Shown here: one piece after another, positions 52,301 to 63,241 of the stretch
How positions within the stretch are numbered: the stretch's first letter is position 1
How the letters are laid out: each line of letters opens with the position of its first letter
Assembly (NCBI RefSeq): GCF_002443255.2
Contig: NW_019211455.1
Span: 47,241,489 to 47,305,488 of the forward strand
DNA from: Varroa destructor
Taxonomy: Eukaryota; Arthropoda; Arachnida; Mesostigmata; Varroidae
DNA: 64,000 nucleotides
Direction: 5' to 3'
Notes under the pieces: model-generated
What the model was told of the DNA's origin: nothing
Databases searched by the model: none
What the model saw: the letters and a program-made list of their open reading frames with translations, nothing else
Made by a program: the position numbers and the translations under genes

Positions 52301-55300
52301 TGAACGATTAGCGCTTCCCAATCGCTGATCCAATGGTGGCACATCGGGGAAAATCGAGTTCACTGGACTATCCAGCTGTGGCCTCCGCAAAGGCGCATTG
52401 TCTTTGCCGTGACGCGCGGGTTCGATGGGTCGGAAAGCTGCACTAAGGAACTTCCTCGACGTCTCTTCACTCATAGAGTCATTGGAGATCCCTTCGTAGA
52501 GATCCTCAGCTGCAAATAAATGACACCCACGTTATAATAATATGCTATTGCCACCGATACCGATCAATACAATGTAACTGCCACTATTATATATATAATC
52601 AATATAGTTGAGATCTCAGCTGGGATTCGCTATCCCGGCTAAGACCTTTTTTTTTCGGATTGTACTTGGCGTCAACTCTTGAAACTATATGTAGTGTAGG
52701 ATTAAACTTACCAATTCAATTAGCAACAAGATCTTCAGCTATTAAAAACACACGAATTTCCGCTGTAAGTAAGTGTGCCGAAAATGAAAGAGGGAAGCTT
52801 GAAGAATTTATGAGAAGGCTTCTGTAAGAACGGAAATACCGCTCCAAAATACCCGATTGTTCCATGAAAAGTATTGAAGCTTGGAAAGTTTATTTCGTAT
52901 CAACCCAGTTAGAAGACATTTAGGGTCACTACTCAGGACCCGTCATCTCGAAAACCGCAAAATCACACAAACTCACGTTTACAGACATGATACGTACCTC
53001 AAGACGCAAATATACCTTTACGTAACAGCAAAAAATTACCATACTTCCACAGAAATCGAATAATGTTTTTATTGAATTCATATTACATACTTGTCACCTC
53101 ATATTGATATGTTGAATTTACACGATAATAATAATAAATAGGTCAGAATAGAAGGCAGCACCGTATAAAGGAACGTTACATGCTTTGGTCTCAGCCAGGT
53201 TTTCGCATCGACAAACTAACTATTAAATACATTCCAAGCTAGGCTTAAGGCATAAACCTAGGCCCAACCAATCTTCAAAACGATGAAATTGTCGCTACTC
53301 TAATCAAACCCTCTACTTTATTCAATAAGATATTACATCATTTTTAGCGGACATCTGTGGGGTTGTAGCACTAACGAAACTGCAATTTCACTGCCTAGCT
53401 AGTAGCGCATTTCAAATGTGCAGACATTTTGTGCTCTTAATATGCTTGACGTAAGCTAGTATGCCAGCTAAAGGTTTGAGCTCGCGCAAATTTGAATTCA
53501 CGCTTGGTCCCAATACTGCCGCAACCTAATAACCTGCTCATTAGCAACCAACTACATTATTTGCTATCACTTCTTCTTCTTTAATCGATAGAAAAAAAAA
53601 TGTTTTCAACTCACCAGGCGCCGATTGTGACTTGGGGTCGGCGCGTTTGTTAGAAGCTTTATTTGGCTCTCCAATCAAGGGAGTCGGACTGAGAGAATCA
53701 CGTTTCGGGGATAGTGGCGCTTTAAAGCGGGATAAAGCTCCTGGGGGAAACGCATCTCTGGGATTCGGCTCCAGTGGTGATCGGCCCTCTTTAAATGGCG
53801 ACATCCTTGGCGGAGTTCGCCTTCTCGTTGGTGAACGTCCCGATCTGCTGCGCGAACGTGGCCGATGTTCATCAGGTTGGTCAAACCGTGAAACCCGACC
53901 ATTTCGGCGATACGGTCCTGGCGAACGGCCCCTTTCAGCCATGTGGCGTCCAAGCGAGTCTGATCTCCCGTGACGGCCAGAAGATTTTGACCGATGACGG
54001 GGGTGTTCACTTCTGTTATCAATGGGTGTACGACCTCTAGGCGAGCGTCGTCGACTTCGAGAACGGCCTCGAGATTTGTCTCGCGCCCGGTAACTACCCC
54101 CGCGATGAGCTGGACTACGTGCTCGTGATCGGGAACGACTCCGGGAACGGCGATCTCGTCGGGCCTGAGATCTGCTTCGTTCATAACGAGTCTCTATACG
54201 GGCAACCATCATTTCGGCACGCTGTTCTCATAAAAAAAACACACAAAGCAATTGCAAATTGATCCTGGAGATCTTGTAAAGAATTTCGTCGCGTGTTCTT
54301 CGCCAAAGAATTAGGAAACTCTTTTTTGTTAATTTTTACTCGTAAACGTTTGTGGCGAAGTAATTGAATAATAATAAATTAAAGTATGTATCAATGGACA
54401 ATATGGTAGATACCATTTACCTAAATTACCTAAATGAATTCGGCTTTGTTAACAACCTAATAACATTCTCTTTCTAAGTTGGTCGACTTTNNNNNNNNNN
54501 NNNNNNNNNNNNNNNNNNNNNNNNNNNNNNNNNNNNNNNNNNNNNNNNNNNNNNNNNNNNNNNNNNNNNNNNNNNNNNNNNNNNNNNNNNAGTAGCAAAA
54601 AAGTTTATCGTGTTTCGGTTAATAAATACCTTAGAAGCTAAAATCTTAACTTGACACGTTTCTGTCGAGTGAGATTTTGCAGGAATTCGCCTTCTTTCTT
54701 TTTACTTTCGAGTATCTACATGCCATATATTGCATCTCGCTACAAATCTGGCTTTTGGAGCCGAAGAACGTACTCGTGATTATCATTGGATAACTTAGTA
54801 AGAGGCGCCCTTAATTTGATAAATTTTAAATAATCGTTATTTATCCCGAGACTGATTCAGTGCTTTCGCATGTTACATTCATAAATAGAAATAGATTTTT
54901 GGTACTTATCACATTATTTACTGACAATACTTTCAAAAATTGCCACGAATATTTAATGACAAAGGGATGAACGTGAGGTATGAAAAATTTGATCTTCAAA
55001 TTAACGGAAAATACGATTCTATACGCTGTAAATTTTTCGTAGAGAGTATTACTCCGCCAATCGTTAAGGCTGAAAAGCACATCGAATTAATAGAGCTCCT
55101 CCATTAAAGATATTTCGGTCATGGCCGTAAAATAATTAGCAATCCATTTTCTACGTGAACTTCATCTTGCAGTACGTTAATCATGCTACATCTCAGACAA
55201 AACGGTGAATTAATATACTAACTTTCTACTAAAGTTAATATATTAATTCACTGTTGCAGGCATTGCTTTTATCGAGATCGAAATAAATTAGAAACAAAAC

Positions 55301-57142
55301 CATTACTCATAAAACAAACTTCATATCGTGTCTTTATTTTATCGAATTAAAAAAAATTTGAAATGTGCCTATTGTTTGAAAAAATCTATCAATATTTTAA
55401 CTCCGCAAATGTTTCCTTGTAAACCAAACTCTCGCACAACAAATCATATGAGTTTTATTGGGGACTGGCCCATTAGACGAAATTTAAAAAAAGACCCGAA
55501 AGAAGATCGTTCATCCGCTGTATTCAGTATCCATCAACGCCCATTTGACCTCCGATGTTTATATAATCGCGCAGTACACATTTAATGTCAACAAAAGACC
55601 TTAATCTTCCTTTCATCTGAAGGACTACTCTCCATTCAGTGAATAAGTTAAACGGCCTAAACTATATCACCTAAAGTTTCGGGTTTTACGTCCAGTACTG
55701 CCTGCCTGAAGCATTGCTTCAGACGACTAGCTTCCGGCATGACACGACGTATACCTCTGCCCGCACTCGAATCTAGACCATCACATATTCCAAAGTTTAC
55801 TCGGTAGGTATACACGTTACTAGTGCATCATCACGGACATTAACTACAACACTTCACGATTGTTTAGCTCGCTTATTTGCATTAGTGAAACTTCGTTCTT
55901 TTACGGCGCGCACCAAAAATCATTGCGATTGATAGGGGGTGGCAGGCATGCTTTAATATAAATGCTATTTATAGCCAGTCGCAATACAAATACTTCCTAG
56001 AGTGGTAGCTGGGGAAAAAGTAGCGGGAGATATTTAATACATTATGCAATAAATGACAATGCAATAAATGAGGCAATAAATATAATAAGCCTTCTGCACA
56101 GATGAAAAACACATTTGAAGACACTCAAAACTATGTGTCGATTTTTTAATGTTAGTCAGTACTTCTGTAAATTGTTAATAGTTAAAACAATATCAAGTAG
56201 ACTTAGCTCTCAACGGCTTGTCAATATTCCACACTGTTTTTAATTGCATTGCAAAACATTATACAGTGCATCCCGAATTTTATTCCAGAAATGCTATTGC
56301 AGATAGGTAGTATATGAAAAATGTAATTTTCACGTCGCGGTCATTGTTTTGAGTGAAATCGAACATTAGATAAAGCATAACTGAAATATAAATTTTTGCG
56401 AAATCTCGTTTAAACAACAAAGTACACTGAAATGCTGTTTGGAGTACAAAAAACCTGCGCAACAAAACATCAAACACAAGCCGTTGTTATACTCTTTCCT
56501 AATCGTTTCGAAACCATTTAACTAGCGTCTCATATCAAATATTCATTTTCTGAAAATCAGTTAAATTGATTTCATCGCTTCAACATTTTTCAGCCTATTC
56601 AACTATTATATTCTATAATATATTCGCACATTTCAATGCTGTGCAAACGTATTTTTTGTGTTTAATTTTTTTTTTTTATGTTTTTCTTCTCTATTTCAAT
56701 TTATATCCAAGTTATTCTATGCCCTGCTTGTCGATTTGAACGTATGAATTACGCTGAGTCTTTTTTGACTCTACATTTACTAAATTCATGAATACCGCCA
56801 CTTCCTTACATTGACGATGGATTGGGTTAGTTAAGCGTTAAACTGTAAACACGATACTCTATAGTAACAGTTTTTACTTACTGAGGTCAACTTTTTTTTT
56901 TAATCACAAAAAAGTACTACCTTCGGCGGGTAATCTGCATCAAAGATAATCTCGTTTCTATGTTCTAAATTTAATAGGTGCTGTCGAGTACCAACCTTCA
57001 TTGCCTCGCTGAGGCTACTCGGTACTTCAGGTTTTGCTGGAGATTCGCTCTCTCTACTAAACGCATCATTACGTTGTGGTCCCGGTGGCCGGCGCTGATC
57101 GGCCCGAAAGTCAATAAAGCCCCGTTCACCGTTATGAAACAT
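43248..57142 (-). CDS. ZNF318-like nuclear protein: RS-rich regions, coiled coil, two matrin-type C2H2 zinc fingers, 1,537 aa
   Basis: The complete minus-strand model is complement(join(43248-43301, 43556-43812, 44334-44445, 45907-46347, 46626-46721, 47063-47181, 47340-47436, 48067-48207, 48738-49035, 49406-49707, 49966-50761, 51139-51584, 51809-52509, 53615-54221, 56996-57142)). It sums to 4,614 bases and phase is kept at every junction. ATG at 57142 has an in-frame TAA 12 bases upstream. Residues 58-180 are Arg/Ser dipeptide-rich, with a second RS region near 665-730. Short charged helices lie near 373-396 and 594-621, and a coiled coil at about 1001-1099. Finger 1 has C1122, C1125, H1138 and H1144; finger 2 has C1191, C1194, H1207 and H1213. 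Both are C-x2-C-x12-H-x5-H, the U1/matrin RNA/DNA-binding type. A Ser/Lys/Asp-rich tail ends in an acidic EEDEKEPEEEELEEY. RS region, coiled coil and paired matrin fingers together match ZNF318 proteins, which act in the nucleus in transcription/RNA processing. The domains are seen; orthology is inferred. Another SR-rich matrin-finger family is the alternative. Confidence 0.82.
43556..43812 (-). CDS. ZNF318-like gene, coding exon 14 (Pro/Gly/Glu-rich)
   Basis: The acceptor is gtcttcag|AA and the donor TTT|GTATGT; residues 1435-1520. Pro/Gly/Ala/Glu-rich, then PYWMNNLYTSWEQPGAAPF, a compact aromatic motif that could be a binding peptide. Confidence 0.8.
44334..44445 (-). CDS. ZNF318-like gene, coding exon 13
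   Basis: The acceptor is ttagccag|AAA and the donor AATAG|GTAAGT; residues 1398-1434 plus one base. KSGGIRLKLLKPTIGG then FKRKPSNN. The alternative AG four bases upstream breaks frame. Confidence 0.8.
45907..46347 (-). CDS. ZNF318-like gene, coding exon 12 (Ser/Asn/Lys-rich)
   Basis: The acceptor is ttattttcag|ACA and the donor ACG|GTAAGG; 147 codons, residues 1251-1397. Low complexity with Ser, Asn, Arg and Asp (KSKSSNSSNFNE; KRPRTSSKDSDRDMSSD). Probably disordered with a nuclear localisation signal. Confidence 0.8.
46626..46721 (-). CDS. ZNF318-like gene, coding exon 11
   Basis: The acceptor is gcgttttag|GAA and the donor CAG|GTCGGT; 32 codons, residues 1219-1250 (EYIGMNPFYERRVQLEKETI...). 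The donor is unusual. A more standard GTAAAT four bases further on would shift frame and stop about 42 codons later, so the weaker site is needed for the full protein. Confidence 0.75.
47063..47181 (-). CDS. ZNF318-like gene, coding exon 10 (zinc finger 2)
   Basis: The acceptor is atattacag|GC and the donor AAA|GTAAAT; residues 1179-1218. GFYCKICRAIFPDSTTAEKH then VLSEEH gives the four zinc ligands C1191, C1194, H1207 and H1213. Confidence 0.87.
47340..47436 (-). CDS. ZNF318-like gene, coding exon 9 (inter-finger linker)
   Basis: The acceptor is cgtttttag|AAC and the donor AAAG|GTATGG; residues 1147-1178 plus one base. Contains QEKPWANLETTTKI. Confidence 0.8.
48067..48207 (-). CDS. ZNF318-like gene, coding exon 8 (zinc finger 1)
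   Basis: The acceptor is ttttatag|GCG and the donor GCG|GTAAGG; 47 codons, residues 1100-1146. VRFKYVDRGEFFCSYCRM supplies C1122 and C1125. FLAHLHTELH supplies H1138 and H1144. Confidence 0.87.
48738..49035 (-). CDS. ZNF318-like gene, coding exon 7 (coiled coil)
   Basis: The acceptor is gcgatatag|G and the donor CAG|GTTCGT; residues 1000-1099. Almost wholly helical and charged, with heptad-like spacing (LSVLKQEMARISKLQADLLR; EAKKKATGVGKQIDALGQEI). It precedes finger 1 directly. Confidence 0.85.
49159..49200. repeat. 26-bp perfect palindrome followed by a second hairpin, intron 6
   Basis: Positions 49159-49184 are a perfect 26-base palindrome (half-site AACGGATATATAT). It runs straight into a stem TAAGGC/GCCTTA (49184-49189 and 49195-49200) with loop CTGAA. 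Confidence 0.75.
49406..49707 (-). CDS. ZNF318-like gene, coding exon 6
   Basis: The acceptor is ctttgaaag|CTC and the donor AA|GTGAGT; residues 900-999 plus two bases. Basic start (GGSHGKKSRRKVKE), then an acidic segment (DVGLQPIDMDLEDQDEVAEA) leading into the coiled-coil exon. Confidence 0.82.
49909..49926. repeat. (AT)9 microsatellite in intron 5
   Basis: Nine AT units about 40 bases past the exon 5 donor. Confidence 0.9.
49966..50761 (-). CDS. ZNF318-like gene, coding exon 5 (second RS region, Ala/Pro/Tyr-rich part)
   Basis: The acceptor is catcccag|A and the donor AAG|GTAGGT; residues 634-899. Tandem RRSPGERR/VERRSP repeats, then SPDFRRRSRSPYSRRSP, then an Ala/Pro/Tyr-rich segment. A second AG ten bases inside would shift frame, so the outer one is used. 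Confidence 0.82.
51061..51086. repeat. (TA)13 microsatellite in intron 4
   Basis: Thirteen uninterrupted TA units. Confidence 0.95.
51139..51584 (-). CDS. ZNF318-like gene, coding exon 4
   Basis: The acceptor is cgtttgcag|ATC and the donor AG|GTATGC; residues 486-633 plus two bases. Ends with the helical EKEIDDLKRQLREKEEN. A (TA)13 tract (51061-51086) lies 52 bases past the donor in intron 4. Confidence 0.8.
51809..52509 (-). CDS. ZNF318-like gene, coding exon 3
   Basis: The acceptor is tatttgcag|CT and the donor AAT|GTGCGT; through residue 485. Contains a charged helix (EERYLELLRLREKLRQAEEN) and RR/DR-rich disordered sequence. Confidence 0.8.
52618..52640. repeat. 9-bp hairpin in intron 2
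   Basis: AGCTGGGAT (52618-52626) pairs with ATCCCGGCT (52632-52640), with one G-T wobble and loop TCGCT. Confidence 0.55.
53615..54221 (-). CDS. ZNF318-like gene, coding exon 2 (main RS domain)
   Basis: The acceptor is ...agaacag|CGT and the donor CCTG|GTGAGT; residues 50-251 plus one base. Dense Arg/Ser dipeptides (RRSRSRSRSRARSP), then a Pro/Arg/Ser region (RSPTRRRTPPRMSP). Confidence 0.85.
54491..54590. other. assembly gap (100 N) in intron 1
   Basis: Exactly 100 N inside the 2.8 kb first coding intron. The true length is unknown. Confidence 0.98.
55205..55251. repeat. AT-rich hairpin in intron 1
   Basis: Arms at 55205-55225 and 55231-55251 are complementary over 21 bp with one mismatch (a C at 55218 opposite A), with loop CTACT. 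Pairing extends about four more bases with one G-T wobble. It could be a small palindromic element or a miRNA-like precursor; expression is unknown. Confidence 0.7.
56996..57142 (-). CDS. ZNF318-like gene, coding exon 1
   Basis: ATG plus 48 codons (residues 1-49), donor AAG|GTTGGT. Begins MFHNGERGFIDFRADQRRPP and ends SLSEAMK. Phase 0. Confidence 0.75.
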
Positions 57143-60100
57143 GATGGCTGTTTATACGTGGTATACTCGAAATCCACTCTATATCACAATGTGATCACTG
57201 TTACCGAACAGACTCACACGGTATAAAATGCTAGGAAGTGTCTCCGAAAATAGAAATGCTTCAAGAACTCGTCGCTTCCACAGCGGCCATACAAAGAGTA
57301 CGACCGTTTTATCAATTGTGTTCCTGATTGCAACCCCCGGACAGATCCAACCTCGGTCGCGGGGGTAGATCCGGACCACGCACAGAAGAACACTCATGCA
57401 CTAACAAAGTATAATAGATCGCCTCGTAAGTGTGCACGAAGAGTAAAAACTGTTAGAGAATCGTCTCTTGCCAAAAACGAGCTGCAGGTGCGCATTTGGT
57501 GAAAAACGTTTTACCTGCTCAACGTTAGAATGACTTTGGACGCGATAGCACAACAGCAAATTGTGATAGAAGACACAAAAGAACGTACTCTTCGACTAAA
57601 ATGTGCCGTTATTGTTATTGCCGTGTTTACAGTGTCTCTCGGATGTGTTCGGAGGCCGTGGGTGTCGTCTGCTAATGTTTTTATTATTGTTTCGGCAGAC
57701 CGGCCGCTTCGAGCTGTTCTGAGCACAGCGTAACAAGTAGAATCCTTTGAGTGGGAAAGGATACAGTAATTGTTGATGAACGGTGGAGTTTTTATACCTT
57801 GGAGATTTTTCGCTGGATCGATCCTACGAATACTCGAAATTTCGAACAAAGAAAATACTGTTGAAGAATGTTATGAAATGAAGGAAATCTCATATCTAGA
57901 GATCCACATGTATGTGCAATATAAGCAACAAAACCAAAATTTCAAAAATACGTTTATAGTTATGATGCATACGGTAAAATTTCGTAGTAGTTTACGAAAA
58001 TGTTGACCTTTTCTGTCATCTTTTATGTGTGATAGACTAAAGAAAACTATAACTTACATCTATGGGATTTTCCACTTTTGAACTCTGATATCTTGGAATT
58101 AACAAATATTTTAATAATAAAAAAAAATACAAAGGAGTATCTAATAAAACGTTGAAGAGTCGTTCACTTTTCGCGAATTTTTATCGTTCCTGAACAATCG
58201 TCTCAGTATAAAGTTTTGGCTTAATTTCGGAGAATGTAATGCTATGGCATCATTTCTTTACACTAATAAAGTTTTTTTTATGGTGATTCCATCCCGCTGA
58301 AAACTAGAAGTAAAATGATTCATATCTGAATATTACACATTCGAAAGAATTAGCAGAAGAACGCAAAGTATTGTTCAACTGTATATTGCAAATGCCTGTC
58401 GAGAATCATTGTTTACTCCAGCAAGAAGCAGACGATAGGTAAAACTAAGATTTATGCTGAAGCGGTAAAATTTAAAGTGATTTTGAGTGCTTGCTTAAAT
58501 AGTTGGATACGTTTTGGGGAGTTCCGTAAATATGTCATAGATGAAGGGGCTGTTTACGCGATATGAGTTGCAGGAAATTTATAGGACAATAGTGTTTTCA
58601 GGCTGCATTTTTGAGCTTACAGAAATTTTCAATCGATCGTAACTCGTAACGAAATCACTTTCTAATTTTTGTTGTCTGAGTCGGTTCTCATTGTGACATT
58701 TACAGTCGCTGCTAAGAACATAAACGTATTATCGATAAACGGACCTTCAGTTGTGCCAATGTGTTAATCTATTCAATAAACACGACGGGTCAAATCGTTG
58801 GATATTTGCTGTTAGTCCAAATCGTTGCTGTGGATAACGTAACATCGTAACTTGATTCTTGCACAAAGCGAGTGTTCGTTTTATGTTTATCTTGGCAAAT
58901 CATTTTAGAACCTGTCAGAGTTCAGACAACATTAGAATGTAGTGTTTTCATAAGACAGACATCACGGGCGGGGCAGTATGCATGGATAAGTCATTTCAAC
59001 GCAGACAGATTTTTTTTGCCTCTTCGACCTTTTTTTTTTTTGCAAACCGAGCATGAACACGAGTAGGTCCTGTTCAAGTGCTCAACCTGTAAATTTGTTT
59101 TTTGTGAATTAGGGATGTTGCGAATAGCGCATTAATCGTCGTCCATTTCCATGCATTAGTATGTCTGTTGGAAGCGCGAACTAGTTATTTGAACTAGTGC
59201 GGTAAGATTATGAATTACAATGATATCTTCTTCACGAACATTGTCGTTCACGAAATCACAGATTCTCCAATGCCTCCGAGTACGATTTTTTAAGCTATCG
59301 ACCATAGAATAAATTGTTCTTGGTCTACACATGATTTAGAGCGATGGCATTGAAATGTTTTGGATCGCTTTTGAGTTCGATTATAATCGAACTCGAGTGT
59401 ATCGAACGAAAGCTTGACGTGCGTGTACTCAGTCTCAGAGCCACACAGTCTTCACATCTTCACATAGTTGATGTCTGTCTGTATGTACGGGTAAGCAGGG
59501 ATATTCTTTTCGAAGCGCTTTCGAAAAATGTCGAATAATTCCGTAGTTATCATTCAGGAATAAGTTATGTACCAACTATTTTCCTACCTACCATAGCTTT
59601 TATTACAGCATATTTGTTTATCTGAAAGGATCATCTAGATGCGGTTAATCGAATTGCTGTCTTCGACTCAGGGAACTGTGGTTTTTACTCAAGAGATAAA
59701 TATAAGCTTTTAGTTATAAAAAGTTCATTTGTATACTTGAAATTTATAAATGTTTTGAGTTTTATTTCTGGTACTACCGTTAGATCGCAAATCTAAAAGA
59801 AAGTAGTAAAAAGGTTTAAAGCATTATTCCAGAAAATAGTTGATTCGAATGAAAACTAAATAAGTATTTCTTTATCCAATCCGAAATCAAAGATTTAGGA
59901 TTATCAATCGATAAATCCAGAAGGCGATTCGAAGGAAATAGGTAAGAGTCTTAAAGGACACGCAAATACCTAAAGATGTATTTTACTTATGTTAATTTTC
60001 GATTTTTATGTAATTCCGGTCCTGGAAACTTCTGTGGAACTGTTGTCTTCGAACCTCCTCATAATCCGTTGTTTCGTTAATAATTTTATTAAAAAAAATT

Positions 60101-61050
60101 GTAATTGGTGTGGACAAACAAATACGTCAAAGCTTCTAATGGTGTTAAATACAACTTTAATTTACACACACATCAAATTTAGTTTTTACGTTTATCTATA
60201 CCTCTGTGCGTTTGTATTTCTTTCGACTTTGTGGCCACACAGTTCCACAGATTCTATTACAAAAAAATACCCCTTACGGTCAGATTTCTGTATTAATGTG
60301 TGGAGTTAGTCGAGACTTAACTACGGAAACCGACCCTAGGCAACAGCGAACAAATAAATTGGATTTTTGATTAACGCATCCTCTTTCTTTACTCGTAGAT
60401 ATCCCTAGAATTTTAGACTTTATCCTTGTAGGTGGCACGAACGCCCTGACTTGCATTGACGTGCCTAGGGTCTATTGTACAAACCAAACGACAGGGCTTT
60501 CGTCATTTGGATCACTGAATAGCCGTTATAAAAGTCTAAGCGGACTTCGGAATCATCGATTGGACAGTCAAGAGTAAGTCGAAATCAGACCCCACACTCG
60601 AAGAACTTCCAAAAAGCTTCGTAAATGCCCATAGAATGCTGCCGGAAGCAACTATAGCACCTATTGTTACGCATATGGGCTGTTATTCTCTGTCCCCATA
60701 CATCACGGGTCTCGGGCAGTACTCTTGGGAGGAATAATCTTTCTAAACAGCTCGAGAAGCTAATATTGAATGCGCATTCTTATTTGCGTTTTTGGTAATA
60801 TTAGATTTTCATTACGGATGCGCGAGTAATATGCAACGGAAAAACGAATGACCGCTTCAAAGTCTGCAAGGTTCCTGGTCTGGGTCGTTGCTGCCATTAT
60901 TATTATTTCGGAACTTGTTGACTCGCTTCGTCCTAACCTTTCTGTCCAATCTTCCCTCAAATGATGGTAGTTATGGAGCCGCTTGAAGTCCTGTCAGTAA
61001 CTTGTTGAACTGTTGTTATTGCAGCATTTGTGCCTTTTTGTTGAATTTTA
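57143..61050. other. upstream flank of the ZNF318-like gene; no other gene recognised
   Basis: The 5' UTR and promoter of the minus-strand gene should lie at the left end. A GTGAGT on minus near 57,210-57,216 could be a 5' UTR donor. The rest holds short featureless frames (for example 57530-57733 plus, 59989-60309 plus). Nothing more is supported. Confidence 0.4.
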
Positions 61051-61059
61051 TAAGAAATA

Positions 61060-61750
61060 GATCAGATCGATTCCTTGATTACTTTCGAATTAACAAAAAT
61101 TTTTTTGAATTAGGCAAGAAAGTTGTAAGCGAAAGCGTAGTACGTCATTGGTACGAACGGCAGAAACGTAAATTGGAGTGTTAAAAGCAAACGAGTACGC
61201 GACCAGATGTCGGGACCCGATGAACAAGTGCGCATTGCTGCAATCAAGAGAACTTTTCGCAAAACCAGAGCTTAAAGTCTAAAAATTGCATCGCCCTAAA
61301 CTAGATTTCACGTATGATGTTATAGAAGTATAGCATTACATATGTTGAAAATGCGGAAACTGAGTAAAAAGTGGGTCCTCCGCGAATTGTATCCAGAGCA
61401 ATAGGAATTCCACGTGCAATTTGTGTGCAATGAAACATGAATGCAGGCTGCTAAGTCGAGTTTCTAAAGTCCCTTATGGACTCTTGGCACGGCAATCAGG
61501 AGCATGCAGTCCGTTTACTTGATGACAACATCAAACGTTAATGATATGCAAGCAAAAATTGGCTTCAATTCACTTATTCCCCCGATTTAAGTCCGTGTGA
61601 TTATGAGGCCTCCCATGGCCTAAAAAGGGCAATTGGAAAGCGAGCATATTTTTATGATAGACTTACCTAAATATGCTACTGCATATAAAAACGTGGTTGG
61701 TTGGTATATAGTTGTCTAGAAGCCGCTAGGCCGCTGGAATAGGTGTATAA
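61060..61750 (+). mobile_element. decayed mariner-type element with N- and C-terminal transposase remnants
   Basis: In order on plus, the N-terminal region reads LGKKVVSESVVRHWYERQKR (compare LGEKALSENTGRERCKHFKN in the 18.4 kb copy). Next come DEQVRIAAIKRTFRKTRA and MRKLSKKWVLREL. After frameshifts and stops, WLQFTYSPDLSPCDYE (motif at 61575-61604, with the third catalytic D present) and a GLKRAIGKR segment follow. The remnant is about 0.7 kb against roughly 1.0-1.3 kb for intact mariners, and the region of the first two catalytic Asp residues was not found, so an internal deletion is likely. No terminal inverted repeats could be defined. Inactive. Confidence 0.65.
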
Positions 61751-63241
61751 AAAATAAAAAAAAAAAAGCATTTCTCATTTATATTAAAAAGCCTTCATTC
61801 TAGACGAATTAGTTAAAAAGTTATCCAATTTTAAAGTCCGCCAGATTCGCTTGTAGAAGCTCAATATCTATTGACGATTTCTTGGCTTATTAATCATTAT
61901 TGAACGAATGTCGTCCTCAAACACCATAAAGTAGCATTTATTTTATTGCTTCTGTATGATTTTGGTGTAATTTTTGACTGAAAAAAACAAATGCAAGAAT
62001 TTATTAACTAACGCTAATTGTAAGTAACTAGGCAAGTTCTCACTTGATTTTTTTCAGGTTCGGCGTACTACGAAATGAAATATACTTACGAGTATTTCGA
62101 ATCAAGTTCAGAATTGTCTAAGAGGATTAGACAACTCTGAATTTGTTTCATTTATTAGAAGAATCACTAATTTAAAAATTGCAGTCCCTTATTTTTGATC
62201 GTCTTCACTTACGTCTTCGAAAAACATCTGAATACGAAAGAACCACGTCTCAGATTGAAGATGTAGGAGTACATACACTTCTAGATATTGTTTTAGTATG
62301 AAATTCTGAGTAAGTTCCTTGAAAATAGTTCATGATAAAAGAATAACACATGTATTCTGGCACAAGTACTGCATATCTTAATGCTAGCGTTGATCAAGAC
62401 ACGGGGAGTGTATACCGCGACTTTAGCTATATGCTTGACTTAACAGAGTAGCAACTACCGCTTCCTTCATTATTTTTAAGCGTCTTTTAAGCATTCCTTT
62501 GTCCATTGACTGAACCATCGCATTTTCCTCTGATTTCAACCAAGTATGAATTCTGAACCCGAAGGAGTTTTTTGGTGCGGTTCTCGCGGAAACTTACTTT
62601 TAGGTTCTCTACTTTTAGTTAGGTTACTTTTAGGGTCAATTACAACGGACTGGCCGTATCCTTTCCTTCTTTCTCTCGTAGGCCTTTCGAGGTTTCAACC
62701 GAAAGCTGTCAATTTTACTAGCCTAACATCCTCAGGATTGTGTCGTGTGCTAGCAGTAAAAAAAAAAAGTCTAGTAAACACTACATCACGACTGAGTGTA
62801 CAGTATTCAAGAATACTAAAATTCACAACTGCGACTAATAATACTGTGTTTACTAATCGTATCTGTTTTGTGCAATGGTACATTTGGGATGCCAGGAAAA
62901 GTTGGAAAACACACTTGCCAAAGAAATAATAAAAGAATAGATTTTTACGTGAATGGTCAGATTTTCGTGAATTAAATATAAACACTTGTTTAAAGCGTTC
63001 AGTACTAACCAATGAAGCTTCGGATTAGCACGAGCGGATAAAAAAGAGAATCGCTCCGCACCTCATGGTCTGTCTTAAATATACCAAAATTTCAGCATTT
63101 CTAGTTGTCTAAGAAATGCTTTATTTTTTTTGAAGACTAACCAAGAAACCTATTGGAAGTACTTCTTAGAAGATCTACCTAGGAAGCAAAAGCATCAAAA
63201 CGCGACAATAACGATTTAGTGTCGATACTCATTTTGCATCG
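61751..63241. other. no gene recognised; upstream flank of the edge gene
   Basis: AT-rich DNA. A 127-codon frame at 62546-62929 crosses a short imperfect tandem repeat of TACTTTTAG at 62,597-62,638 and has no domain features. The promoter or leader of the frame at 63242 should lie at the right end. Confidence 0.4.

Noticed and set aside
53675..54184. 169-codon minus frame and a 113-codon plus frame over the RS-domain exon
   Set aside because: Shadow frames of the Arg/Ser-repeat coding sequence in exon 2 of the ZNF318-like gene.
62546..62929. 127-codon plus-strand open frame
   Set aside because: Its N-terminal hydrophobic part comes from a short tandem repeat of TACTTTTAG. No further protein-like feature.
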